Source: Methanosarcina sp. UBA402 (GTDB lineage: Archaea > Halobacteriota > Methanosarcinia > Methanosarcinales > Methanosarcinaceae). Taken from it: a stretch of 5,432 nt of DNA. Below, piece after piece: positions 1 through 5,151 of this stretch (positions are counted from its first letter, which is position 1; every line of letters begins with the position of its first letter). The stretch spans positions 6,565 to 11,996 of the forward strand of contig DADO01000063.1 in NCBI GenBank assembly GCA_002509325.1. Direction: 5' to 3'. Under the pieces are notes generated by a model. The model ran no database searches. It worked only from the letters and a program-made list of their open reading frames with translations, and was not told the origin of the DNA. The translations under genes were made by a program, and so were the position numbers.

Positions 1-9
1 GTTTTGGAG

Positions 10-181
10 ATAAGGCTTTCAAAATCCAAACGTTACTCCGTTTTTGATCAAACCTTTTCTCATAACCGTTGCGCCAGTTGATCACGCCGATAGGGTTTTT
101 GGATAAGGCTTTCAAAATCCAAACGTTACTCCGTTTTTGATCAAACCTTTTCTCACAACCGTTGTGCCGGTTGACCACGCC
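10..181. repeat. Two tandem copies of a 79-bp dispersed-type repeat
   Basis: Copy 1 (10-88) and copy 2 (103-181) align without gaps with 4 differences in 79 positions and a period of 93 bp. Each contains the palindrome TTTGATCAAA (43-52 and 136-145) and ends in a GCGCC-rGTTGAtCACGCC-like block (71-88 in copy 1). Both blocks recur, inverted, at the right edge of the window. The four differences are all transitions. Copy 2 contains CACAACCGTTGTG, a 6-bp inverted repeat around one base that is broken in copy 1. No open reading frame or gene is supported here; this looks like the multi-copy intergenic repeat material common in Methanosarcina genomes (inference from general knowledge of those genomes). 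Confidence 0.85.
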
Positions 182-258
182 TTCGTCAGGGGGTTTGAAA
201 AGGGTTGTGATCATTCTGCGCTGCTAGGGTTTTAACTTTTTTGAAAAAATTGCGGGTT
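182..258. other. pylD downstream spacer
   Basis: Short non-coding stretch between the 79-bp repeats and the pylD stop codon. It contains TTTGAAAAGGGTTGTGATCA (195-214), whose reverse complement shares the words TCACAACC and CTTTTC with the neighbouring repeat, so it may be a decayed repeat fragment. It also contains the T-rich terminator candidate listed separately. No gene is seen. Confidence 0.6.
234..251 (-). terminator. Candidate T-rich terminator after pylD
   Basis: Read on the minus strand this is AATTTTTTCAAAAAAGTT, beginning 8 bases after the pylD TAA. It gives a run of six T residues and is also a nearly perfect inverted repeat. Archaeal transcription commonly ends at such T tracts, so this is a plausible 3' end for the pyl transcript. 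A related palindrome (5373-5393) lies in the repeat at the right edge, so it may also be repeat-derived. Confidence 0.5.
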
Positions 259-1038
259 TTAGAGAACAGAGTACAGCATTGATGCTGTTCCTATTCCCAG
301 AGGTTCTGTTACAAGTTGCACATTATATTTCTTTTGAAGTTCTTCGGAGATTGCGCAGGGGATTCCTGGGGTGGAAAGCACGCAGTTCTCGGAAAGTACG
401 GCTTCAGGAACTGTATTTGCACATGGGGTCGCCTCGAAAATAATGGAGAACTTTTTTGGGGTTTCAAAGTCAAAAGGAATAATCCCGAGGTTTGAAACCG
501 TTCTCTTGAGGAGGGTTTCGTCAGCATCATACCCGTAAACCCTGAAGCCTTTATGCACAAAGTGTGCTGCTCCGGGAAAACCCACCTTTCCGAGTCCTAT
601 TACAAGTACGTCCTTTGAGTCGGCTTTCTGATGCCTGGAAGCAATCTCAGCGTAGATCATGCCTGTGCAGGGCTGGTTATTGGCGATTTTTCCATTGTTG
701 AGGTTATGCGCGAGGAAAGTGTGGTCGTCTGCCATAAGGATGATTTCGGCTCCGTTCCGCACTGCTTCGTAATAGCCGCTAACATCCGGACTATCTGTAA
801 CAAAACTGTCAAATCCAAAATACTGCGTAATTGCATGCAGGGAAGCCGAGAAATTTCCTATTATCCCGTTTCCTGAAGTTACAGGTACAATACCTACTTT
901 TTCAGAACTCTGGGAAGTACCGTAGAGAGCTTTGCAGATACCTTTTATGTCAAGCCCTGTTACTCTCCGGACAGCTGAATCGGCTTCTTGAAGCTGCTTA
1001 TTAATATTTATCAAATCATCTGGGGTTAAAAGTGCCAT
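259..1038 (-). CDS. pylD: PylD, pyrrolysine synthase (dehydrogenase)
   Basis: Last step of pyrrolysine biosynthesis: oxidises L-lysine-Nε-(3R)-methyl-D-ornithine to the semialdehyde, which cyclises to the pyrroline ring of pyrrolysine; NAD+-dependent and cytoplasmic. The 259-residue product matches the length I recall for Methanosarcina PylD. The C-terminal half is a Rossmann domain with the dinucleotide motif GLGKVG at residues 148-153, followed by YGYDAD (168-173). The N-terminal half carries PVTSGNGIIG (52-61) and MADD (102-105), in the region expected to form the substrate site. The protein ends in PLGIGTASMLYSVL, characteristic of the family. I chose the ATG at 1038 rather than the in-frame ATG at 1050 because GGAG (1045-1048) sits 6 bases upstream of 1038 and MALLTP is the family N-terminus as I recall it. 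The stop is TAA. It is the last gene of the cluster, 64 bases after pylC. Confidence 0.95.
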   Translation of the reverse strand: MALLTPDDLININKQLQEADSAVRRVTGLDIKGICKALYGTSQSSEKVGIVPVTSGNGIIGNFSASLHAITQYFGFDSFVTDSPDVSGYYEAVRNGAEIILMADDHTFLAHNLNNGKIANNQPCTGMIYAEIASRHQKADSKDVLVIGLGKVGFPGAAHFVHKGFRVYGYDADETLLKRTVSNLGIIPFDFETPKKFSIIFEATPCANTVPEAVLSENCVLSTPGIPCAISEELQKKYNVQLVTEPLGIGTASMLYSVL

Positions 1039-1044
1039 TTTTTT

Positions 1045-1048
1045 CTCC
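1045..1048 (-). promoter_or_regulatory. Ribosome binding site of pylD
   Basis: GGAG on the minus strand, 6 bases before the ATG at 1038. It overlaps the upstream in-frame ATG (1048-1050), which has no comparably placed GGAG/GGTGA of its own, so it decides in favour of the shorter 259-residue product. Confidence 0.65.
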
Positions 1049-1096
1049 ATTTCCTGTTTTCTTATTTCCTGTTTTCTTTATTCTCCTGTTTTCTTT
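1049..1096 (-). repeat. Three short direct repeats in the pylC-pylD spacer
   Basis: On the plus strand three consecutive units of 15, 16 and 17 bases share the core TCCTGTTTTCTT (units 1049-1063, 1064-1079, 1080-1096). In the transcript these read as AAGAAAACAGGA three times, filling most of the 64-base gap. Each repeat offers a GGA-type purine-rich word ahead of pylD. They could be a slippage product, a set of ribosome-loading sites or a binding site; the sequence does not decide. Confidence 0.8.
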
Positions 1097-1102
1097 ATTC
1101 CT

Positions 1103-2194
1103 TCACACAGCCGCCCCGAAACTGTCCTTGAGAACCGAAAGTCCTTTACATTTCTTTGTCTCGGCTTCTTCTCTGTCTTTGCCCCAGAAAATCAGGGTGA
1201 ATACTGGATTCTCTCCTTTACAAAGTAAAATCTCAATGCCGGATTCTTCATAGAATTTCCCGTAGTCGCTGCCCATGGAAAGTATCTGTTCTCCCACAGA
1301 AACTAGAACCCCGTTTTCTCCGAGCATAAGGTGCTCGTAAATGCAGTATTTATTTTCAGGAAGAGTCTTGATTTCCTCGATACTATCAGTGAAGGCGCGG
1401 AAAAGGAGTTCTATTAGGTTGATCCCTGAAGAAAAGTAAACGGCTGTCGGAGTCTGGCTTGGGAAACGGGCATCGATTTCGATTACCTTGAGCCCTTTTG
1501 GGCCGGAAATTGCTTCCACATCCATAATCCCTTTTAAGGGCAGATTTGCTGCAAGAGCCTGGGATATCTGCCTGAAGGAAGGATCAGGAGGAAGCGGAGT
1601 TACCATGTGGCAGTCATAGGCATCGTCTATATGGATCAGGGTCTCTTTTACCACGGCAAAATGACTGCCATCCCCTACAACTTCGAGAGAGACAACATCG
1701 CCTTCCACGTATTCTTCAACCAGCATGCCAGGTTCAAGGGCTTCAAGCTCTTTGTTGTCATAAATTATCCTGGCTCCCACACTGCTGCTTTCGCAGGGTG
1801 GTTTTACAAAATAAGGCGGCTCCGAGGGATTATCCTGCGGAGTCGGGACTTCTATGGATTTAAAATAATCTTTTGAGCTTTTCTTGTCCCTGCTAATCCA
1901 GTAAGCTTCAAAATCAAAAAGTATTGGGCAGGAGATTTTTTCTTTTATTGAACTCAGAAATTCGATGCAAGCTAGATTTTCGTTTACAGGAAGTAATGCG
2001 TCAACGTTTCCAGAGAGCTCAAGAAGTTTTTCAGGTTCCTTTATTATATCAAAACAGTGAAATTTATCCGCGTAATTCCGGGTCAGAGCTTGTGGATTTT
2101 TATCTATCAAAATGACTTTCATTCCGGCTTTTTTAGATAGATAGGCAGCTTCGAAGCCCTGGAGCTTTCCGCCCACAAGACAGATTGTTTTCAA
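1103..2194 (-). CDS. pylC: PylC, (2R,3R)-3-methylornithyl-Nε-lysine ligase
   Basis: ATP-grasp ligase joining (3R)-3-methyl-D-ornithine to the ε-amino group of L-lysine with ATP, the second step of pyrrolysine synthesis. The product is 363 residues, the length I recall for Methanosarcina PylC. Residues 3-13 (TICLVGGKLQG) form the N-terminal carbamoyl-phosphate-synthetase-like pre-ATP-grasp fold; VKPPCESSSVGAR (130-142) is the ATP-grasp loop; MDVEAI (224-229) and IEIDARFPSQTPTAV (238-252, with E239, D241, R243) form the metal, nucleotide and substrate end of the site. The start is TTG: a longer frame opens at an ATG at 2257 but lies wholly inside pylB in another frame, whereas KTICLVGGK follows the TTG exactly as in the family and GGGGTG (2200-2205) lies 5 bases upstream. 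Only one base separates this start from the pylB TAG stop, so translational coupling is likely. The stop is TGA. Confidence 0.94.
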   Translation of the reverse strand: MKTICLVGGKLQGFEAAYLSKKAGMKVILIDKNPQALTRNYADKFHCFDIIKEPEKLLELSGNVDALLPVNENLACIEFLSSIKEKISCPILFDFEAYWISRDKKSSKDYFKSIEVPTPQDNPSEPPYFVKPPCESSSVGARIIYDNKELEALEPGMLVEEYVEGDVVSLEVVGDGSHFAVVKETLIHIDDAYDCHMVTPLPPDPSFRQISQALAANLPLKGIMDVEAISGPKGLKVIEIDARFPSQTPTAVYFSSGINLIELLFRAFTDSIEEIKTLPENKYCIYEHLMLGENGVLVSVGEQILSMGSDYGKFYEESGIEILLCKGENPVFTLIFWGKDREEAETKKCKGLSVLKDSFGAAV

Positions 2195-2198
2195 TCTA
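2133..2198 (-). other. Possible amber read-through extension of pylB
   Basis: The pylB stop is TAG (2196-2198). The same frame stays open for 20 further codons (beginning Ile-Glu-Asn-Asn-Leu) and closes at TAA (2133-2135). If UAG were read by tRNA-Pyl, PylB would gain Pyl plus 20 residues, giving 371 in total. The extension runs over the 5' end of pylC in a different frame. The frame is seen directly; read-through is hypothetical, and the extension has no recognisable domain. Confidence 0.3.
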
Positions 2199-3248
2199 GC
2201 ACCCCAGAACTGCCTCAAACTCAGCCTGCTGGGCAGGTTCCATTCCCATGGCTTCAAGCCTTCTAATCACGCTTTTTATGTCCCTATCTCGTTCTTTAAG
2301 GTCGCGGTCATAGTTTGCAACGCCTTCTAATTGGGAATCGGAGGGGAGAATCGAAGTAACGATGTTTGCCCCTGCATTTAAACGGTGAACCATGCCGTCA
2401 ATGCCTTCCAGGTCAAGGGAGGCAGGGATGAGGCGTTTAGGGAACATCAACCTGAGAACTGATATGATTTTCAGTTCCGAAATATTTGATTTGTCACTGA
2501 AACCTTCAAGCGGGGTCCCTTCCTGGGGCAGGAAGGTCATAACTCTGACCATATCAGGATCGTTTGTACTCATTCCCCTTAAGGACAGGATTGTAGATTC
2601 GATATCGTTTCCAACGCCTGTGAGGATTCCGTCTTCTACGCAGTATCCCTGTTCTTTAGCAAAAAGGCGTGCATTGACACGCCCATCGAATGACTGTCCA
2701 ACTCTTAGTTTCTGGTAAAGTTCAATGTCATAAGTTTCCTGATAAAGGGCAAGGAAATTTGCTCCTTTTTCCCTGGCTTTGAGAAGAGTAGTGTTATCCA
2801 TTAAGCCTGGAGAAATCATTATGGGAAGCCCTAGTTCTTCTTTTACTATCTGGACAAGCTCAACGAATCGATCAGGGTCTTCATAGTAATAGGGGTCTTC
2901 TCCCATGGTAAGGTCAATCATATGAAAACCTGCTCCTTTCAGGGCTTTGCAAGTTTCTTTTATTTCTTCTCTGGTCAGTCGATAACGATTGATCTCGTTT
3001 TTACAGTTATAATAACAAAAAGAGCATTGGTTTTTACAGTAAGTGGAGAAATAGATAAAACAATTAAGAAATACCCTGTTGCCGAAATAATAATCTCTTA
3101 CTTTTCGCGCAGCGGAATAAAGTTTTTCCAGGTCTTCTTCGGATTCAAGGGAGAGAAGAAATCTCAGGTCATCGTCAGATAATTGATAACCTTCAATGAT
3201 TTTTTCCCCTAACATGTCAAATTCGTCAAGTGCCACTTTTCGGATCAA
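2196..3248 (-). CDS. pylB: PylB, 3-methylornithine synthase (radical SAM)
   Basis: Radical S-adenosylmethionine mutase converting L-lysine to (3R)-3-methyl-D-ornithine, the first step of pyrrolysine synthesis. The product is 350 residues, the family length as I recall it. The radical SAM cluster motif is CKNQCSFC with C71, C75 and C78 (CX3CX2C) binding [4Fe-4S]; MGED (115-118) is the region contacting the SAM amino group. D112, R235, S277 and D279, which I recall as product-contacting residues in the M. barkeri structure, are all present. The rest is a TIM-barrel of the biotin synthase type. The start is TTG at 3248, preceded at 4 bases by GAGGGTGA; no in-frame ATG lies nearby upstream, and an ATG at 3264 is out of frame. 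The gene ends in TAG, the codon this cluster reassigns. pylC begins one base later. It lies 381 bases after pylS and may be expressed with it or from its own promoter. Confidence 0.95.
   Translation of the reverse strand: MIRKVALDEFDMLGEKIIEGYQLSDDDLRFLLSLESEEDLEKLYSAARKVRDYYFGNRVFLNCFIYFSTYCKNQCSFCYYNCKNEINRYRLTREEIKETCKALKGAGFHMIDLTMGEDPYYYEDPDRFVELVQIVKEELGLPIMISPGLMDNTTLLKAREKGANFLALYQETYDIELYQKLRVGQSFDGRVNARLFAKEQGYCVEDGILTGVGNDIESTILSLRGMSTNDPDMVRVMTFLPQEGTPLEGFSDKSNISELKIISVLRLMFPKRLIPASLDLEGIDGMVHRLNAGANIVTSILPSDSQLEGVANYDRDLKERDRDIKSVIRRLEAMGMEPAQQAEFEAVLGC
2200..2205 (-). promoter_or_regulatory. Ribosome binding site of pylC
   Basis: GGGGTG on the minus strand, 5 bases before the TTG start of pylC. 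It lies within the last codons of pylB and abuts the pylB TAG, so ribosomes ending or reading through pylB pass directly over it. It supports the 363-residue start over the upstream ATG. Confidence 0.6.
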
Positions 3249-3252
3249 AATT

Positions 3253-3260
3253 TCACCCTC
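3253..3260 (-). promoter_or_regulatory. Ribosome binding site of pylB
   Basis: GAGGGTGA on the minus strand, 4 bases before the TTG at 3248. It closely matches the GGAGGTGA expected from the archaeal 16S rRNA 3' end and has the same 4-base spacing as the pylS site, which supports the non-ATG start of pylB. Confidence 0.75.
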
Positions 3261-3264
3261 TCAT
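3253..3264 (-). other. Three-codon mini-ORF overlapping the pylB ribosome binding site
   Basis: On the minus strand ATG AGA GGG TGA (Met-Arg-Gly-stop), preceded at 4 bases by CAGGAG (3269-3274). Its codons and TGA are the pylB Shine-Dalgarno itself. It is out of frame with pylB. It could be a leader peptide or a chance arrangement; the arrangement is seen, the function is inference. Confidence 0.3.
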
Positions 3265-3368
3265 AAATCTCCTGATATTTACTCCGACTCTAATGGAGCC
3301 GAATTGCCATTTCAATCTCTTTATTTTGCCTATTTTGCCATTTTGAGGTTTACCATCCCGTTTTTGTC

Positions 3369-3577
3369 ATTCAAAGTTGTTTTAGGGTTGCTATTCAAAG
3401 TTGTTTTAGGGTTGCTATTCAAAGTTGTTTTGGGGTTGCCATTCAAAGTTGCTATTTAAGATTGCCGTTCTAGATTGCCATTCAAGACTTCTATTCAAGG
3501 TTGCCATTTAGGATTGCTATTTAGGGTTGCCATTTAAGATTGCTGTTCTAGGTTGCTATTCAATATTTCCGTTCTAG
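3369..3577. repeat. Degenerate 13-bp tandem repeat array
   Basis: On the plus strand successive units follow the consensus ATTYAAGGTTGCY. Exact 13-base phasing holds from 3441 to 3570: ten consecutive units, starting at 3441, 3454, 3467, 3480, 3493, 3506, 3519, 3532, 3545 and 3558. A partial unit begins at 3571. Before this, 3369-3440 is three copies of a 24-bp compound unit (13 + 11, starting at 3369, 3393 and 3417) that differ at only two positions, indicating recent duplication. Some units begin GTTCTAG instead of ATTYAAG. The period of 13 is not a multiple of three, so it is not a coding repeat, and there are no unique spacers, so it is not a CRISPR. Confidence 0.9.
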
Positions 3578-3624
3578 TATCTCCATCTGTTTTTAGCTGT
3601 TCCAGGTTACTTTAAACGGTTTTT

Positions 3625-3640
3625 CCAGCTTACAAGCTGG
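3625..3640. repeat. Perfect hairpin across the pylS stop codon
   Basis: CCAGCTTACAAGCTGG is a perfect 7-bp inverted repeat around two bases (realistically a 6-bp stem with a 4-base loop). The pylS TAA (3630-3632) lies at its centre. In the pylS transcript it is followed by A residues rather than T, so it is not a typical terminator; it may protect the mRNA end or be a processing site before the long gap. Confidence 0.55.
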
Positions 3641-4832
3641 TTGAAATCCCGTTATAGTAAGATTCGGATCTTGCCGCCCTCTTAATGTTTTTAAAGTCGT
3701 GCATAACCTTAAGCAGACGCTCAAGCCCGAAACCTGCGCCAATCCAGGGTTTGTCAATACCCCATTCCCGATCAAGAGGGACTGGCCCGACAACTGCCGA
3801 AGAAAGTTCCAGATCTCCATGCATTACGTCGAGGGTATCCCCATAGACCATACAGGAATCTCCTACGATCTCAAAATCGATTTCCAAGGAGTCCAGGAAT
3901 TCCCTGATCAAGGCTTCAAGATTTTCCCGAGTACAGCCTGAACCCATCTGACAGAAATTCAGCATGGTGAATTCTTCCAGATGTTCTTTGCCGTCAGATT
4001 CCTTCCGGTAACAGGGCCCGATTTCAAAGATCTTTATCGGATCAGGCAGAACTCTATCGAATTTCCGTAGATAGTTGTAAAGATTCGGGGCAAGCATTGG
4101 CCTCAAACAGGTATTCTTATCTACCCTGAAGACCTGCTTTGAAAGTTCATTATCACTGTCAATGCCCATTCTCTCAACATACTCTGCCGGAATAAGGATA
4201 GGAGACTTGATTTCCAGAAAACCCCGGTCCACGAAAAATTTTGTAATATCACGTTCGAGTTTTCCAAGATAGTTTTCCCTCTCATCGGCATAGATCCGCT
4301 GCAAATCACCTTTTCTTCTCGTCAGCAACTCGGACTCAAGTTCCCTGAAAGGCTTTGCTACATTCAGAGAAATTTCATCCTCAGGACTCAAGAGAGCTTC
4401 AATCCTATCAAGCTGGCTCCGTGTCAGTGCAGAAGCGGGTGCTGATGCAGGAACAGATGAAGATAATGCGGATTTTTCCAGAGGTTTTGGAGACCTTGAG
4501 ACTGATTTCGGCATAGCTTTTTTAACCCTCGGAGCAGAAACTACCTTAACTTTCACACTGGTTTTGCTTTCTGTTGATTTTGTGAGGAATTTAGTTATAT
4601 CCTCGTCCGAAACCTTGCAGCGTTTGCAGGTTTTCCTGTACTTGTGACGCCTTAATGCTCTGGCTGTTCTACAGCTCCTGGAATTGTTCACAACAAGGTG
4701 GTCTCCACACGCCATTTCAATGTATATTTTTCTTCTTGAGACCTCATGATGCTTGATTTTATGAAGCGTGCCAGTCCTGGACATCCAGAGCCCGGTCGCA
4801 GATATTAGAACATCTAATGGTTTTTTATCCAT
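3630..4832 (-). CDS. pylS: PylS, pyrrolysyl-tRNA synthetase
   Basis: Class II aminoacyl-tRNA synthetase that activates pyrrolysine with ATP and attaches it to tRNA-Pyl. The product is 400 residues. The N-terminal tRNA-binding domain (about 1-84) has probable zinc ligands H24, C42, C69 and C72. A Ser/Ala/Pro/Lys linker follows (about 85-135), then the catalytic domain (about 136-400) with GPCYRKESDGKEHLEEF (272-288, motif 2, R276) and GAGFGLERLL (365-374, motif 3, R372). The Pyl pocket residues L251, Y252, N292, C294, Y330 and W363 are all present, matching L305, Y306, N346, C348, Y384 and W417 of the M. mazei enzyme. The frame opens 14 codons earlier (ATG at 4874), but MDKKPLDVLISATG is the family start and has AGGGGGTGA 4 bases before it. 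The stop is TAA. It is shorter than the M. barkeri (419) and M. mazei (454) proteins through the linker. Confidence 0.97.
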   Translation of the reverse strand: MDKKPLDVLISATGLWMSRTGTLHKIKHHEVSRRKIYIEMACGDHLVVNNSRSCRTARALRRHKYRKTCKRCKVSDEDITKFLTKSTESKTSVKVKVVSAPRVKKAMPKSVSRSPKPLEKSALSSSVPASAPASALTRSQLDRIEALLSPEDEISLNVAKPFRELESELLTRRKGDLQRIYADERENYLGKLERDITKFFVDRGFLEIKSPILIPAEYVERMGIDSDNELSKQVFRVDKNTCLRPMLAPNLYNYLRKFDRVLPDPIKIFEIGPCYRKESDGKEHLEEFTMLNFCQMGSGCTRENLEALIREFLDSLEIDFEIVGDSCMVYGDTLDVMHGDLELSSAVVGPVPLDREWGIDKPWIGAGFGLERLLKVMHDFKNIKRAARSESYYNGISTSL

Positions 4833-4836
4833 AGTG

Positions 4837-4845
4837 TCACCCCCT
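4837..4845 (-). promoter_or_regulatory. Ribosome binding site of pylS
   Basis: AGGGGGTGA on the minus strand, 4 bases before the ATG at 4832. It is one mismatch from AGGAGGTGA and decides the start in favour of MDKK over the ATG at 4874. Confidence 0.8.
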
Positions 4846-4920
4846 GGTGAATTAAAAGCCCGGGTTATCTCCAAGAAATAGTATTTCAGAATCCCGACTT
4901 ACTGAATATAAGCACGGAAT

Positions 4921-4933
4921 CAGCAATTTGCTG
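4921..4933. promoter_or_regulatory. Palindrome in the pylS upstream region
   Basis: CAGCAATTTGCTG is a perfect 6-bp inverted repeat around one base, 88 bases upstream of the pylS start. It matches a similar element upstream of pylT (5152-5164): AGCAATTTGCTG against AGCAGTTTGCTT, 10 of 12 positions. It may be an operator or a small RNA hairpin. Confidence 0.4.
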
Positions 4934-4966
4934 ACAGCTACCCGGAAAAATGATTCCACACAGCAG

Positions 4967-5013
4967 AAAAAATTTATAGGCTCTGGGGAGAAAATCTCCA
5001 GATTTATAAAAAA
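4967..5013 (-). promoter_or_regulatory. T-runs and TATA-like boxes between pylT and pylS
   Basis: On the minus strand TTTTTTATAAATC (5001-5013) and CCTATAAATTTTTT (4967-4980) each combine a six-T run with an archaeal TATA-like box. Between them lies an imperfect inverted repeat (4982-5002; stem TCTGGAGA/TCCCCAGA with one mismatch). The first T-run, about 44 bases after the pylT 3' end, could end or release the tRNA transcript, and either box could start a pylS transcript with a leader of roughly 115-145 bases. A third weaker candidate is TTATATTCAG near 4903-4912. Which is used cannot be told from sequence. Confidence 0.4.
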
Positions 5014-5056
5014 TTCGGCGGAATGCTAAATATCTCCATTCTGGGATTCAGAAATA

Positions 5057-5128
5057 TGGCGGAAACCCCGGGAATCTAACCCGGCTGAACGGATTTAGAG
5101 TCCATTCGATCTACATGATCAGATTTCC
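5057..5128 (-). tRNA. pylT: tRNA-Pyl, anticodon CUA (amber suppressor)
   Basis: A 72-base gene including an encoded CCA (5057-5059). It reads UAG as pyrrolysine after charging by PylS. The anticodon CTA is at 5096-5098 in the loop CUCUAAA (5094-5100). Visible tRNA-Pyl hallmarks: a single base (U8) between acceptor and D stems, a self-complementary GAUC/GAUC D stem with a 5-base loop AUGUA lacking the usual GG, an anticodon stem that can form six base pairs (AAUGGA/UCCGUU), a three-base variable region (CAG), and a T arm with CCGGG/CCCGG and no standard TψC sequence. The discriminator is G. The acceptor stem starts GGAAAUC, against GGAAACC as I recall in M. mazei, giving a U6-G67 wobble pair. 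It is the first gene of the cluster, 224 bases ahead of pylS. Confidence 0.97.
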
Positions 5129-5151
5129 TCCTAGACAAAATAGATTGAACA

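Larger units (their letters stand above)
3249..3629 (-). other. Long pylS-pylB intergenic region
   Basis: No protein-coding gene is supported in these 381 bases. In transcript order it holds the downstream arm of the hairpin at the pylS stop, a short AT-rich stretch, the 13-bp tandem array (3577-3369), a purine-rich stretch (about 3368-3300) containing GGCAAAATAGGCAAAAT and GGCAAT words that look like decayed array units, then AGTAAATATC and the pylB ribosome binding site. No strong TATA box stands out, so whether pylB has its own promoter here is unclear. Confidence 0.7.

Noticed and set aside
10..181. Insertion sequence end or transposase remnant
   Set aside because: No transposase frame, no terminal inverted repeat pair with target duplication visible within the window; better called dispersed repeat sequence.
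631..876. Plus-strand frames antisense to pylD, pylC, pylB and pylS (631-876, 1032-1253, 1607-1876, 1924-2115, 2392-2718, 2922-3182, 3699-3941)
   Set aside because: All lie opposite confidently identified genes, have no recognisable product and no convincing ribosome binding sites.
1039..1050. PylD start at the ATG at 1050 (four extra residues)
   Set aside because: The GGAG inside this extension is well placed for the ATG at 1038, which gives the usual 259 residues. The margin is small, so this is not absolute.
2195..2257. ATG start for PylC at 2257
   Set aside because: The extra 21 residues lie in pylB in another frame, do not resemble PylC, and a TTG with GGGGTG gives the family N-terminus and length.
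3196..3459. Plus-strand 87-codon frame with an eight-residue repeat (FKVVLGLL)
   Set aside because: The repeat is simply the 24-bp compound unit read in one frame; the rest is antisense to the 5' end of pylB, with no ribosome binding site support.
3369..3577. CRISPR array
   Set aside because: Units are 13 bp and contiguous, with no unique spacers and no cas genes in the window.
3593..3820. Minus-strand frames inside pylS and pylD in other frames (3593-3820, 4121-4309, 309-560)
   Set aside because: They overlap highly conserved family sequence in the main frame and look like no known protein.
4833..4874. Longer PylS start giving 14 extra residues
   Set aside because: The AGGGGGTGA site lies directly before MDKK, and MDKK is the known family start.
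4982..5002. Rho-independent-style terminator after pylT
   Set aside because: The stem has an A-C mismatch on the transcribed strand and no T-run directly after it; archaea rely mainly on T tracts.
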